Positions 1 through 8,124 of a stretch of DNA of 32,599 nucleotides are shown in pieces. The stretch's first letter is position 1, and each line of letters begins with the position of its first letter. The notes beneath the pieces are model-generated. The model was not told the DNA's origin and made no database searches. It saw nothing but the letters and a program-made list of their open reading frames with translations. The DNA lies in NCBI RefSeq assembly GCF_004000215.1, contig NZ_RBVY01000011.1, forward strand, positions 1 to 32,599, in the 5' to 3' direction. This DNA is from Nitratireductor alexandrii (lineage in GTDB: Bacteria; Pseudomonadota; Alphaproteobacteria; Rhizobiales; Rhizobiaceae). Made by a program: the position numbers and the translations under genes.

Positions 1-91
1 GACTCTACCAAAATCTGGAGGAGATTCAGGGGCTCAGGTCAGGCGACGCCATGACGGCCAGGGAGGGCGAGCGGCTTTTCGTGGGAAGAGG

Positions 92-3000
92 TCAGGCCTC
101 CTGCGAGGCGCGGATCTGCGCGACGGGCCCGCCCGGCGTCGACCTGGTCCCGGCCCTGGATTGCGCCCGTTTCGCGTCCGTCTCCGTCATCGCCCGGGTG
201 ACGGTCGACGCGATGTCCTCGATCCTCGGCGACTGCATGATGGAATAGTGGTCGGCATCCATTTCGACGATTTCGATCCCTGGAGCGAACGCTTTCCACT
301 CGTCCCGCATGTTCCGGGCGTCGGGCCGCCGGGCCGCCGCAAATAGCAGGAGCCTTCCGCCGAGGGCGCGGGGCGTGTGGTTGTCGAGGGCCCTGGAGCC
401 GGCGTTGAAAACCGCATAGACCGCCTTCATCGCGGCCGCGTCGGTCGGCACGCCGTTTTGTTCCAAGCGTTCCGTCAACCACACGATACGCTCGTCGGCG
501 GATAACGGCTCCAATTCCTGTTTCTCGCCGCGAAGCGGCAGGCGGGCGACGGCAGCCAGGTCGTTCACGAAACCGGCGAAGCGTTCGGCCGGACCCGCCG
601 CGGCGGGCGCGTCGGGCACGGCGCTGTCGATCATCGCGGCCAGGCCCTGGGTTTCGCCTTCGGCCTCGAGGCGGCGCGCCATCTCCTGCACGACCAAGCC
701 TCCCAACGACCAGCCGATCAGATGGTAGGGACCGTCCGGCTGGACGGCCCGGATCTCCCTTATGTAGCGGACAGCCATGTCTGCAATCGAGTCCAGAGGC
801 GCCTGCGTCGCGGAGGTCAGCCCCGGCGCGCGCAATCCGTAGACGGGGCGAGTGGAGCCCAGGGCCTGGGCGAGCCCGACGTAACACATGACGTTGCCGC
901 CGATCGGGTGAACGCAGAACAGCGCGGGACCTTCACCGCCCTGCCGGATCGGTGTCAGGATCGCATCGGCGCGCTCATCGCCGTCGCCGCGCAGCAGATC
1001 GGCGATGCCCGCCACCGTGGGGTGGCTGACGAGCGTGGCGAAGGAAAACCGCCGCTTGAAACGCTGTTCGAGCTTGGCCATCAGACGCATGCCGGCGAAG
1101 GACGAACCGCCGAGCGCGAAGAAATCGTCTTCCCGTCCGATCCCGGACGTGCCGAACGTCTCGCGCCAGAGTTCGGCAACCGCCTGCTCCAGCGCGTCCC
1201 GTGGCGGCGCCGACGAACGCTTGGCGGTCTCGCGGACGCCGAAATCGGGTGCCGGCAGGGCCGAACGAACGACCTTGCCGTTGTCGCTGAGCGGCAAGCT
1301 GTCGAGAGACACGATATAGGTGGGCACCATATAGGCCGGCAGGACCGCGCGAAGCCGCTCCCGCAACCCGGCCGGTTCCACCTGCGTGCCGGCCGTTTTG
1401 GGCACGACGTAACCGGCGAGGTGTCGCGTCCCGGCGCTGTCGGTGACGGCCACCACCACCGCTGCGGCGACCTCGGGGATGGCGAGAAGAGCGGCCTCGA
1501 CCTCGGCGCATTCCACGCGATAACCCTGAATCTTGACCTGAAAATCCTTGCGTCCCAGGAATTCGATCTCGCCGTCGGCGAGATAGCGCCCCATGTCGCC
1601 GGTGCGATAGAGGCGCTCGCCGGTGGTCGGGTGGCGAATGAAGCTGGCCGCCGTCTTGGCCTCGTCGCCCAGATAGCCGAGCGCGACCCCGATCCCGCCG
1701 ATATAAAGATCGCCGGGCACCCATGGCGGGCACATGGCGAGATCGGCGTCCAGAACGTGGATGGACTGATGGTCCATCGCGTGGCCGTAGGGAACGGAAC
1801 GCCATTCGGGATCGACGTCGCCGATCGGATAGAGAACCGACCAGATCGACGCCTCGGTGGCGCCGCCCAGGCTCCAGATCTCCGCCCCCGGTGCCGCCGG
1901 GCGGATCTGCTCGGGCAGGGTCAGCGGGATCCAGTCCCCGCTCAGCATGACCAGACGCAAGGACGGCATGACCGGGCCGCCCGCACCCTCGACCGCGAGC
2001 TGCATCAGCGCCGGGACCGAGTTCCAGACCGTGACGTCGTGGCGCCGCACAAGGTCGCGCCAATGCGAGGCATCCTTGGCCCGTTCGGCATCCGGCATGA
2101 CGATCGTCGCGCCGGCGGCGAGCGTTCCGAAAATATCGTAAACCGAAAGATCGAAGCTGAGCGACGAAAGGGCGAGTATCCTGTCGGCGGGCTTCAGCGC
2201 AAAGCGGCCATTGAGATCGACGATCGTGTTCCACGCGCCGCGGTGATCGATCATGACGCCCTTGGGAACACCGGTGGAGCCCGACGTGAAGATCACGTAG
2301 GCGAGGTCGGTCGCCTTTGTCTCCGTGCGCCACGGCGCGTCCTGGCTGTCGTCGCGCACCAGATCGACGCAGACGCGCTGAACGTCCTGCGGCCAGGCAA
2401 GCGCGCGCTCAAGGGCGGTTCGCGTCAGGACGAATTTCGTCTTGCTTTGCGCGAACAGCACGTTGCGGCGTTCGGCCGGCAGGTCCGGATCGACCGGAAC
2501 ATAGGCGGCGCCCGCATAGAGGACGCCGAGAACGGCGACGATCTGTTCCCAGCCCTTGGGCAGCGAGATCGCGACCCGATCGCCGCGCGCAACGCCGCGC
2601 CGACGCAGCTCGCCGGCCGTCGCGACTGCCAGGCGCCGCAATTGCGCATAGGTGAGGCGCCGATCGGCGGCGATTACCGCGACGTTTTCGGGATGCTCGG
2701 CCGCCTGACGCTCGAACGCCGCTTCCAGCCGCTCGGGCGCGGCGGAAGGGACGATGGCCGCCGCCGGCGCCGCCGGCTGATATGGTTTGGGATCCCGTTC
2801 GTTCCACTGCGCCTCATCGTCTGCCAGTTTCAAGAACAGGTCGAGATGCGCCCGGCACAGTTCCTCCACGAAGCCGGCGGGGAAAATCTGTTCGACATAA
2901 TCCCAGTTGAAGATCACCGATCCGTCGTCGCCGAAGTGCATCTGATGGTCGAGATAGACCTGCGGAACCTGGAGGCGCGCCGTGTCGTGATCGATGCGCA

Positions 3001-4135
3001 CCCCGGGATGACCGGCGGTCTCCGGGTCGGCGGGGGGCGTGACCGCGGTGAAGGTGACCGGCACGCTCATGCCCGGCCCGGTTCCGGCGCGCTGCTGCAT
3101 CGCGCGGGAGATGTCGATACCGCTGACTTCGATCCGCTCGGCATCGCGCCAGAACTGGCGCTGCAGGGCGCGCACGCGCTCGACAAACGAGCGGTTTCGC
3201 GAGGCGTCGACCTCAAGCAGGATGGTGGTCCCGAAATTGCCGAATGTGTTGGCGGCTTGCGGCAGGTGCCGGAAACGTCCGGAAGACAGAACGGTGATCG
3301 CGAAATGATCGCTGCCGGCGTAGCGGGAGAGCACTTCGGTATAGACGGCGCAGGCAAGCAGGCTGGGCGGAATCCGCAGCCGTGCGCAGATCTCGACGAT
3401 TTTCGTCCAGTGCGGGCCCGACATGGTCCGAGTGAGATGCCGAAACCGGGGATGCCGGTCGCGGGATAGTCCTCTCGTCAGAGGCAGGGACGGCGGACCC
3501 GGGAAGTCGTCCAGGCGCGGTCGCCAGTAATCCCACGCGGCCTGCCAGCCCGGTCCCCGCCGGACACGGTTCTGCGCCTCAACATAGTCGGCGAAGGACA
3601 TCTCGACCGGCGCAAGGGCGCCGGCGGGGTCGGCGCACAGGGCAAGCCATTCCCGCAGAAGAAGATGGAAGCTCCAGCCGTCCATCATCCACAGCGCGAA
3701 GCGCATGTGCAGGCGCAAGCCGGCCTCGTCCCGCGTCGCGCGGATGTCGAATTGCGGCCATATGTCCGGCGGCATCTGCCCGGCGTTGATGTCGGTCCGA
3801 AGCGCCTCGAGCCGCTCCCGCCGCCGCGCTGCGGGAAGGTCTCTCAGGTCGAGGGTTTCGATCTGGTAGGGCCCGACATCGTCGAGAATCCGTTGCTCGC
3901 CCGACGGCAGAATCACGGCCCGCAGCATGTCGTGTCGTCGAAGGATCCGCTGAAGGGCGGGCGTCAGTTCGGTTTTGAACCCTACCGGAACGTCCACTTC
4001 GACATAGTAGGTGGCGGGGGTGCTGAGGTCGAGTTCAGCGCCCTGTCCGACCCAATATGCCTGTTGAATGCCTTCCAGAAGAAACGGCGCTCGCTCACTC
4101 TTCACGCACTTCGCCGACGCCGCTGCTTCAACCAT
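92..4135 (-). CDS. NRPS, heterocyclisation-adenylation(Cys)-PCP-thioesterase
   Basis: Single-module non-ribosomal peptide synthetase of 1347 residues. Domains: heterocyclisation-type condensation about 17-450 (QQAYWVG near the start, PVTFTAV, PQVYLDHQ), adenylation about 465-970 (FTSGSTG, NGK lysine), PCP about 985-1060 (GGSS, pantetheine Ser1012) and type I thioesterase about 1075-1330 (GWSLGG with Ser1143, Asp1170, His1296). The substrate code read by motif alignment is D-L-Y-N-M-S-L-I-W-K, one change from the classic cysteine code, so Cys is the inferred substrate. The Cy motif DxxxxDxxS reads AxxxxDxxS (Ala147, Asp152), an unusual loss. The ATG at 4135 is chosen because GGGAGGAG lies 6 nt upstream; an in-frame ATG at 4159 lacks such a site. 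Divergent from the monooxygenase across an operator at 4201. Likely accepts the PKS acyl chain, adds Cys and releases the product. Confidence 0.93.
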   Translation of the reverse strand: MVEAAASAKCVKSERAPFLLEGIQQAYWVGQGAELDLSTPATYYVEVDVPVGFKTELTPALQRILRRHDMLRAVILPSGEQRILDDVGPYQIETLDLRDLPAARRRERLEALRTDINAGQMPPDIWPQFDIRATRDEAGLRLHMRFALWMMDGWSFHLLLREWLALCADPAGALAPVEMSFADYVEAQNRVRRGPGWQAAWDYWRPRLDDFPGPPSLPLTRGLSRDRHPRFRHLTRTMSGPHWTKIVEICARLRIPPSLLACAVYTEVLSRYAGSDHFAITVLSSGRFRHLPQAANTFGNFGTTILLEVDASRNRSFVERVRALQRQFWRDAERIEVSGIDISRAMQQRAGTGPGMSVPVTFTAVTPPADPETAGHPGVRIDHDTARLQVPQVYLDHQMHFGDDGSVIFNWDYVEQIFPAGFVEELCRAHLDLFLKLADDEAQWNERDPKPYQPAAPAAAIVPSAAPERLEAAFERQAAEHPENVAVIAADRRLTYAQLRRLAVATAGELRRRGVARGDRVAISLPKGWEQIVAVLGVLYAGAAYVPVDPDLPAERRNVLFAQSKTKFVLTRTALERALAWPQDVQRVCVDLVRDDSQDAPWRTETKATDLAYVIFTSGSTGVPKGVMIDHRGAWNTIVDLNGRFALKPADRILALSSLSFDLSVYDIFGTLAAGATIVMPDAERAKDASHWRDLVRRHDVTVWNSVPALMQLAVEGAGGPVMPSLRLVMLSGDWIPLTLPEQIRPAAPGAEIWSLGGATEASIWSVLYPIGDVDPEWRSVPYGHAMDHQSIHVLDADLAMCPPWVPGDLYIGGIGVALGYLGDEAKTAASFIRHPTTGERLYRTGDMGRYLADGEIEFLGRKDFQVKIQGYRVECAEVEAALLAIPEVAAAVVVAVTDSAGTRHLAGYVVPKTAGTQVEPAGLRERLRAVLPAYMVPTYIVSLDSLPLSDNGKVVRSALPAPDFGVRETAKRSSAPPRDALEQAVAELWRETFGTSGIGREDDFFALGGSSFAGMRLMAKLEQRFKRRFSFATLVSHPTVAGIADLLRGDGDERADAILTPIRQGGEGPALFCVHPIGGNVMCYVGLAQALGSTRPVYGLRAPGLTSATQAPLDSIADMAVRYIREIRAVQPDGPYHLIGWSLGGLVVQEMARRLEAEGETQGLAAMIDSAVPDAPAAAGPAERFAGFVNDLAAVARLPLRGEKQELEPLSADERIVWLTERLEQNGVPTDAAAMKAVYAVFNAGSRALDNHTPRALGGRLLLFAAARRPDARNMRDEWKAFAPGIEIVEMDADHYSIMQSPRIEDIASTVTRAMTETDAKRAQSRAGTRSTPGGPVAQIRASQEA

Positions 4136-4200
4136 TCCATGCTCCTCCCGGTTCCGCATCGCCGACGCCGCGAGGGTTGGCGTCAGACCTTGATGGTTCT

Positions 4201-4216
4201 ATTATATTAGTGTAAC
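4201..4216. promoter_or_regulatory. Palindromic operator copy 1 (NRPS / monooxygenase divergent promoter)
   Basis: ATTATATTAGTGTAAC, identical to the copy at 8056. It lies between the divergent NRPS and monooxygenase genes. A rightward -35-like TTGATG (4190-4195) starts exactly 11 nt before it. Read leftward, the motif contains a perfect TATAAT. Binding by the local GntR regulator is inferred. Confidence 0.7.
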
Positions 4217-4360
4217 GCTGTCGAGGGAGGAAGGGTGGTTGGCACGCCGGAAGCCCACGGCAGCTCGCCCTTAGAAAGATCGACCGGTGCGGCGTCGCAA
4301 AGGTTGCAAGGACCGGCGGGCGTAGGCCGGGCGGTTGATCGCCAAGGGAGAGGTTTCTCG

Positions 4361-5932
4361 ATGCGGAAAGGCCTGGACGCCGGCGAGCTTCAGACCGGTC
4401 CGTGCGCGGATGGCGGGTCTTATGTCGCCGAAGCGTTCGAAAAGACCGTTCACCGTGCGATCCAGCTTCATGGAGGCTATCCCGACAACTGGGTTCCCGA
4501 GCGGTCCGGCACCGACCACGATGTCGTCGTCGTCGGGGGCGGCCAGTCCGGCGTGGCGGTCGCTTTCGCGTTGCGACGCGCCGGGATAACGCGAACCGCC
4601 GTCATCGACGCGGCCGACGAGGGCGGGGAAGGCATCTGGCTCAATACGGCGCGCATGAACGCGCTGCGATCGCCCAAGCATCTGCCCGGGCCGGAACTGG
4701 GCATACCGGAATTGGGATTCCGGGCCTGGTACGAAGCGCGTCGCGGCGAGGCGGCCTATGCAGGGATGCAATCCATCTCACGGATCGACTGGGCCGACTA
4801 CCTGCGCTGGTACCGCAAGATGGTTGGAGTATCGGTGCGGTTCGGGACGCGGCTGGAAGGTGTCGAGCCGGCGGAGCAGGGATTGCGGCTTCGTCTGTCG
4901 ATCGGCGGCCGCCCCAAGGCGGAAGTCTGCCGCAAGCTCGTCCTGGCGACCGGCTTCGCCGGCAGCGGAAGCGTCAATATGCCTGGCTTCATCGCGCAAT
5001 CGCTGCCGGCCGATCTTTATGCGCACGCGGAGGAGCCGATCGATTTCGGTGCGTTACGAGGGCAACGCGTCGCCGTATTCGGCGCGGCCTCGTCGGCGTT
5101 CGACGCCGCGGCGGCCGCGCTCGAAAAGGGCGCGGCTTCGGTGGACCTGTTCTGTCGCCATGACGACCTCGAACGCCTGTCTGTGATGCGGATGCTATAT
5201 TATCCCGGTTCGGTGGAGCATTTCCGGCTCCTGCCCGATGCCGAGCGGTGGACGATCATGAGCGCGCTGTGCCGGCGCGCCCAGGGACCGGTGCCCGATA
5301 CGGTGCGTCGCGCCGCGCGCTTCGACACGTTTCACCTCCATCTCGGCGCGTGCGATCCGATTCTCGATACGGATGGCGTCGCGGTCACGCTTCGACTTGG
5401 CGGGCACGACACGATTTTCGAATTCGACTTCGTCATCGCCGGAACGGGATACAGGGTCGATCTTTCCGCGCGTCCCGAATTGGCAAGCATCGTCGACCAG
5501 ATCGCGCTATGGCGCGACCGCTACCAGCCACCGCCGGCAGAGGCGCATGACGATCTCGCGCGCCACCCCTATCTGTCGCCGGGCTTCGCTTTCACCGAGA
5601 AGCGGCCCGGCAGCGCGCCCTATCTCAAGGACATTCATTTCTTCGGCGCCGGCGCCCTTCTCAGCAACGGCCGCAATCCCGCAGAGGTCAGCGGATTTCG
5701 CCACGGCATACCACAGCTTGTTTCGGCGATCGGCGCGGACCTGTTCACGGCCGATGCCGCGCAGCACGTCGCGCGGGCTCTCGGTCCGTGTCAGCCCATA
5801 CTCACCGGACAGGAATACCGCGATCGCATTTGGACCGGACGCGATTTGCGGGCGGCGAAACCGGCAAAAAACGCCGTCCAAGATCGTAGGTCGGAGGCGG
5901 ACGAGTTTCGGCACGACGCAATGGAGCGATGA
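4361..5932 (+). CDS. FAD/NAD(P)-dependent flavin monooxygenase (CzcO-like)
   Basis: Flavoprotein monooxygenase of 523 residues. An FAD-binding GGGQSG motif sits at about 59-64, preceded by a DHDVVVV strand. A second nucleotide-binding segment (VAVFGAASSAFD) and a late AGTGYRVDL motif are typical of class B flavin monooxygenases. The N-terminal NWVPERSGTDHD and the LRSPKHLPGPELG segment resemble CzcO-like flavoproteins, which hydroxylate or N-oxidise varied substrates. ATG 4361 follows GGGAGAGG. A GTG at 4235 would add 42 low-complexity residues and would put the start almost at the expected transcript end, so it is disfavoured. The leader is then about 135 nt. Its stop overlaps the carrier-protein start (ATGA), suggesting it oxidises a carrier-bound intermediate. 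The substrate cannot be read from sequence. Confidence 0.85.
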   Translation: MRKGLDAGELQTGPCADGGSYVAEAFEKTVHRAIQLHGGYPDNWVPERSGTDHDVVVVGGGQSGVAVAFALRRAGITRTAVIDAADEGGEGIWLNTARMNALRSPKHLPGPELGIPELGFRAWYEARRGEAAYAGMQSISRIDWADYLRWYRKMVGVSVRFGTRLEGVEPAEQGLRLRLSIGGRPKAEVCRKLVLATGFAGSGSVNMPGFIAQSLPADLYAHAEEPIDFGALRGQRVAVFGAASSAFDAAAAALEKGAASVDLFCRHDDLERLSVMRMLYYPGSVEHFRLLPDAERWTIMSALCRRAQGPVPDTVRRAARFDTFHLHLGACDPILDTDGVAVTLRLGGHDTIFEFDFVIAGTGYRVDLSARPELASIVDQIALWRDRYQPPPAEAHDDLARHPYLSPGFAFTEKRPGSAPYLKDIHFFGAGALLSNGRNPAEVSGFRHGIPQLVSAIGADLFTADAAQHVARALGPCQPILTGQEYRDRIWTGRDLRAAKPAKNAVQDRRSEADEFRHDAMER

Positions 5933-6177
5933 CGATGAACGAGACCACGCGCGCAGATCAGGCGGTTTTGCAGGAGCGCGTCCTGGAACAGGCCCGCGCG
6001 ATCCTCAAATGCGAGGACATCGGGCCGCAGAACTATTTCCTGGAGGTGGGCGGGGATTCTCTGGTCGCGCCGATCCTTGCCAACAAGATCGAGGCGGAGT
6101 TTGGCGTGCGGCCCCAGCTCGAAGACATCTTTACCAGATCGTTCGGCGAGTTGGCCGAACTCCTCCGCGCCGCGTAA
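5929..6177 (+). CDS. Stand-alone acyl/peptidyl carrier protein
   Basis: Single carrier protein of 82 residues. The phosphopantetheine motif is GGDSL with Ser44, followed by the usual helix (NKIEAEFGV) and a C-terminal ELAELL helix. The start overlaps the monooxygenase stop; a second ATG at 5935 is better spaced from GGAG at 5923 and may be the real start. No adenylation or ligase gene accompanies it, so it must be loaded in trans, by the NRPS A domain, the free KS or a gene outside the window. Coupling to the flavin monooxygenase suggests the oxidation happens on a substrate tethered here. The PPTase at 21412 would activate it. Confidence 0.9.
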   Translation: MTMNETTRADQAVLQERVLEQARAILKCEDIGPQNYFLEVGGDSLVAPILANKIEAEFGVRPQLEDIFTRSFGELAELLRAA

Positions 6178-6212
6178 AGCCGATCTGCTTGTCACGGACG
6201 TGCAGATCGGCT
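6178..6212. terminator. Hairpin between convergent genes
   Basis: Perfect 11-bp inverted repeat (AGCCGATCTGC / GCAGATCGGCT) with a 13-nt loop, starting directly after the carrier-protein stop codon and lying before the convergent FAH gene. No T run follows, so terminator function is inferred from position and stem alone. Confidence 0.5.
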
Positions 6213-6349
6213 CCACCTTGTCGGCTTAGCGCATGTCTAAACGGCGGACCGGCTTCCGCTTCGCCTGGAAAGGCTCTGCAGCCGGTCGCAAGGCATCGGC
6301 CGCCGGCGCGCCAGCATCGACGGGCCCGCAGGGCCGCCGACGTGGCGCG

Positions 6350-7189
6350 TCAGGCATGCGCGCGTACGCTCTGCCGCTGCGCGCCCAGGCCCTCGATCCC
6401 GAGTTCCACCACGTCGCCGGGTTTCAGATAGCGCGGCGGTTTCAAACCCTGCCCGACACCGGGCGGGGTGCCGGTGGACACGACGTCTCCCGGGTGCAGG
6501 GTCATGAACTGTGACAGGTAGCTCACGAGATGAGCCACGCCATAGACCATGGTCGCCGACGATCCGTCCTGCATGGTCACTCCGTTGACCGTCAGCCACA
6601 TCTTGAGCTGCTGCGGGTCGGGGACCTCGTCACGCGTAACAAGCCAGGGTCCTGTCGGACCGAAGCTGTCGCACGATTTGCCTTTGGTCCACTGGCCGGA
6701 CCTCTTGTTCTGAAAATCGCGTTCCGAAACGTCGTTGACGACGCAATAGCCGGCGACATGGTCGAGCGCCTCGTCCTGCGACACATGTTTTGCGGGCTTG
6801 CCGATGACGACGCCGAGTTCGACCTCCCAATCGGTCGCGCCGGATCCCCTTGGAATGACGATATCGTCGTCCGGCCCAGACATCGCCGACGTGGCTTTCA
6901 TGAAGATCACCGGTTCGGGAGGAACCTCCAGCCCCGCCTCCGCCGCATGGTCGGCGAAGTTGAGCCCGATGCAGATGAACTTGCCGGTGCCGGCCACGCA
7001 CGGACCGAGCCTTTGCGGTTTCTCGACCACCGGCAGGCGGGCAATGGCGACGTCCCGCGTCCAGGCGAGGTCGGCGAGCCACCGGCCGCCGATGTCGTCG
7101 ACCACGCCGCCAAGATCACGAATGTGGCCGTCGTCGTCCAACAGGCCGGGCCTTTCGGAGCCGGCGGGTCCGTAGCGAAGAAACTTCAT
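6350..7189 (-). CDS. FAH-family 2,4-diketo-3-deoxy-L-fuconate (sugar diketo-acid) hydrolase
   Basis: Fumarylacetoacetate-hydrolase family enzyme of 279 residues, the usual length for sugar-acid members. Metal ligands of the family are visible in WEVELG (Glu122, Glu124) and VNDVSERD (Asp153). The GLNFADHA and STGTPPGVG segments are typical. In non-phosphorylating fucose or rhamnose routes this enzyme cleaves the 2,4-diketo-3-deoxy acid into pyruvate and lactate. It lies 12 nt downstream of the SDR dehydrogenase that would make its substrate, on the same strand, and shares the operator-bearing promoter at 8056. Family is confident; the exact sugar acid is inferred from the neighbours. Confidence 0.88.
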   Translation of the reverse strand: MKFLRYGPAGSERPGLLDDDGHIRDLGGVVDDIGGRWLADLAWTRDVAIARLPVVEKPQRLGPCVAGTGKFICIGLNFADHAAEAGLEVPPEPVIFMKATSAMSGPDDDIVIPRGSGATDWEVELGVVIGKPAKHVSQDEALDHVAGYCVVNDVSERDFQNKRSGQWTKGKSCDSFGPTGPWLVTRDEVPDPQQLKMWLTVNGVTMQDGSSATMVYGVAHLVSYLSQFMTLHPGDVVSTGTPPGVGQGLKPPRYLKPGDVVELGIEGLGAQRQSVRAHA

Positions 7190-7201
7190 TCTTTTGGCCT
7201 T

Positions 7202-7948
7202 TCAGTACGTCGTGCGTCCACCGGACAGGTCGAACGTCGCGGCGGTGGTGAAGCTGTTCTCCTTGGAGACGAGCCAGGCGACCATCGCGGCGGCTTCGTC
7301 GACTTCGAGAAGGCGACCCCGCGGGATGCGCGAACGCATATAGTCGATGTGTTCGGGGGTGAGCTGTTCAAGGATCCGCGTCTGCGCCGTCGCAGGCGAG
7401 ATGCAGTTGACCGCGATGTCGTATTCGGCGAGTTCCTTGCCGAGCGACTTCGTCATTCCGATCACCGCCGCTTTCGAGGCCGAATAGGCGGCGGCGTTGG
7501 GATTGCCTTCCTTGCCGGCGACCGACGCGATGTTGACGATGCGCCCGTAATTGCGCGCCTTCATGCCCGGAACCACGGCGCGGTTGACGTAGAAAGTGCC
7601 GTTGACGTTGATGTCGATAACTTTCTTCCACATCGCGATGTCGTATACGTCGAGCGGGGCCGCCGCGCCCGCGATGCCGGCCGAATTGACCAGGACGGAA
7701 ATCCCGCCCGCGGCGTCTTCCGTCCGGTCGCATGCCGCCTTGACCGCGTCCCAGTCGGCCACGTCCACGATCTGCGTCGACGCCGCGTCGCCGAGCTCTC
7801 GCCGCGCTGCCTCGAGCTGCGCCTCGTCGATGTCCCACAAGGTGACCGTGGCGCCGGATGCGACGAAGCGCCTGGCCATCGCCAAGCCCAGCCCTTGAGC
7901 GCCGCCGGTGACGACGGCATGCTGGCCGTTGAGATCGATCCTGTTCAT
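7202..7948 (-). CDS. SDR dehydrogenase, probable 2-keto-3-deoxy-L-fuconate 4-dehydrogenase
   Basis: Classical short-chain dehydrogenase of 248 residues. Cofactor motif TGGAQGLG (14-21), then NSAG, the active-site Ser142, Tyr155 and Lys159 (YSASK), and a family-typical C terminus. Asp39 after the second strand (LWDID) favours NAD over NADP. In the non-phosphorylating fucose or rhamnose pathway such an SDR oxidises the C4 hydroxyl of the 2-keto-3-deoxy sugar acid. It is the first gene of a two-gene leftward unit with the FAH hydrolase and is divergent from the sugar dehydrogenase across the operator at 8056. A generic 3-ketoacyl reductase is the main alternative, made unlikely by context. Confidence 0.87.
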   Translation of the reverse strand: MNRIDLNGQHAVVTGGAQGLGLAMARRFVASGATVTLWDIDEAQLEAARRELGDAASTQIVDVADWDAVKAACDRTEDAAGGISVLVNSAGIAGAAAPLDVYDIAMWKKVIDINVNGTFYVNRAVVPGMKARNYGRIVNIASVAGKEGNPNAAAYSASKAAVIGMTKSLGKELAEYDIAVNCISPATAQTRILEQLTPEHIDYMRSRIPRGRLLEVDEAAAMVAWLVSKENSFTTAATFDLSGGRTTY

Positions 7949-8055
7949 GTCGATGGTTCACTCCGCTCGGTTCTGCCTGAAGATTGGACGATGCGCATGG
8001 GAGGCTTGGCGGTCGGCGGGCCTCTCGCGTAGCCTGCGATGGCTTGATTTGATCT

Positions 8056-8071
8056 ATTATATTAGTGTAAC
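8056..8071. promoter_or_regulatory. Palindromic operator copy 2 (SDR / aldo-keto reductase divergent promoter)
   Basis: ATTATATTAGTGTAAC, identical to copy 1. -35-like boxes flank it in both directions: rightward TTGATT (8044-8049) starts 12 nt before it, and leftward TTGTGG (8082-8077) starts 11 nt before it. The leftward strand carries TATAAT inside the motif. One operator could therefore control both sugar units. Confidence 0.72.
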
Positions 8072-8124
8072 AGAACCCACAAGTGCCGCAGCGGCAAAAT
8101 AAGGCGATTGCAAGGAGGGGCAGG

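Noticed and set aside
722-3469. Long rightward open frame opposite the NRPS gene
   Set aside because: High GC gives long antisense frames; the translation is Arg/His/Asp-rich with no family motif, while the leftward frame is a full NRPS.
92-4135. NRPS as a siderophore synthetase of the yersiniabactin or pyochelin type
   Set aside because: No salicylate or dihydroxybenzoate activation, no thiazoline reductase and no iron-uptake or Fur-like signal is seen; only the Cys/Cy logic is shared.
6530-8032. Rightward 500-codon frame opposite the FAH hydrolase and SDR
   Set aside because: The leftward proteins have intact catalytic residues; this frame shows none and crosses their junction.
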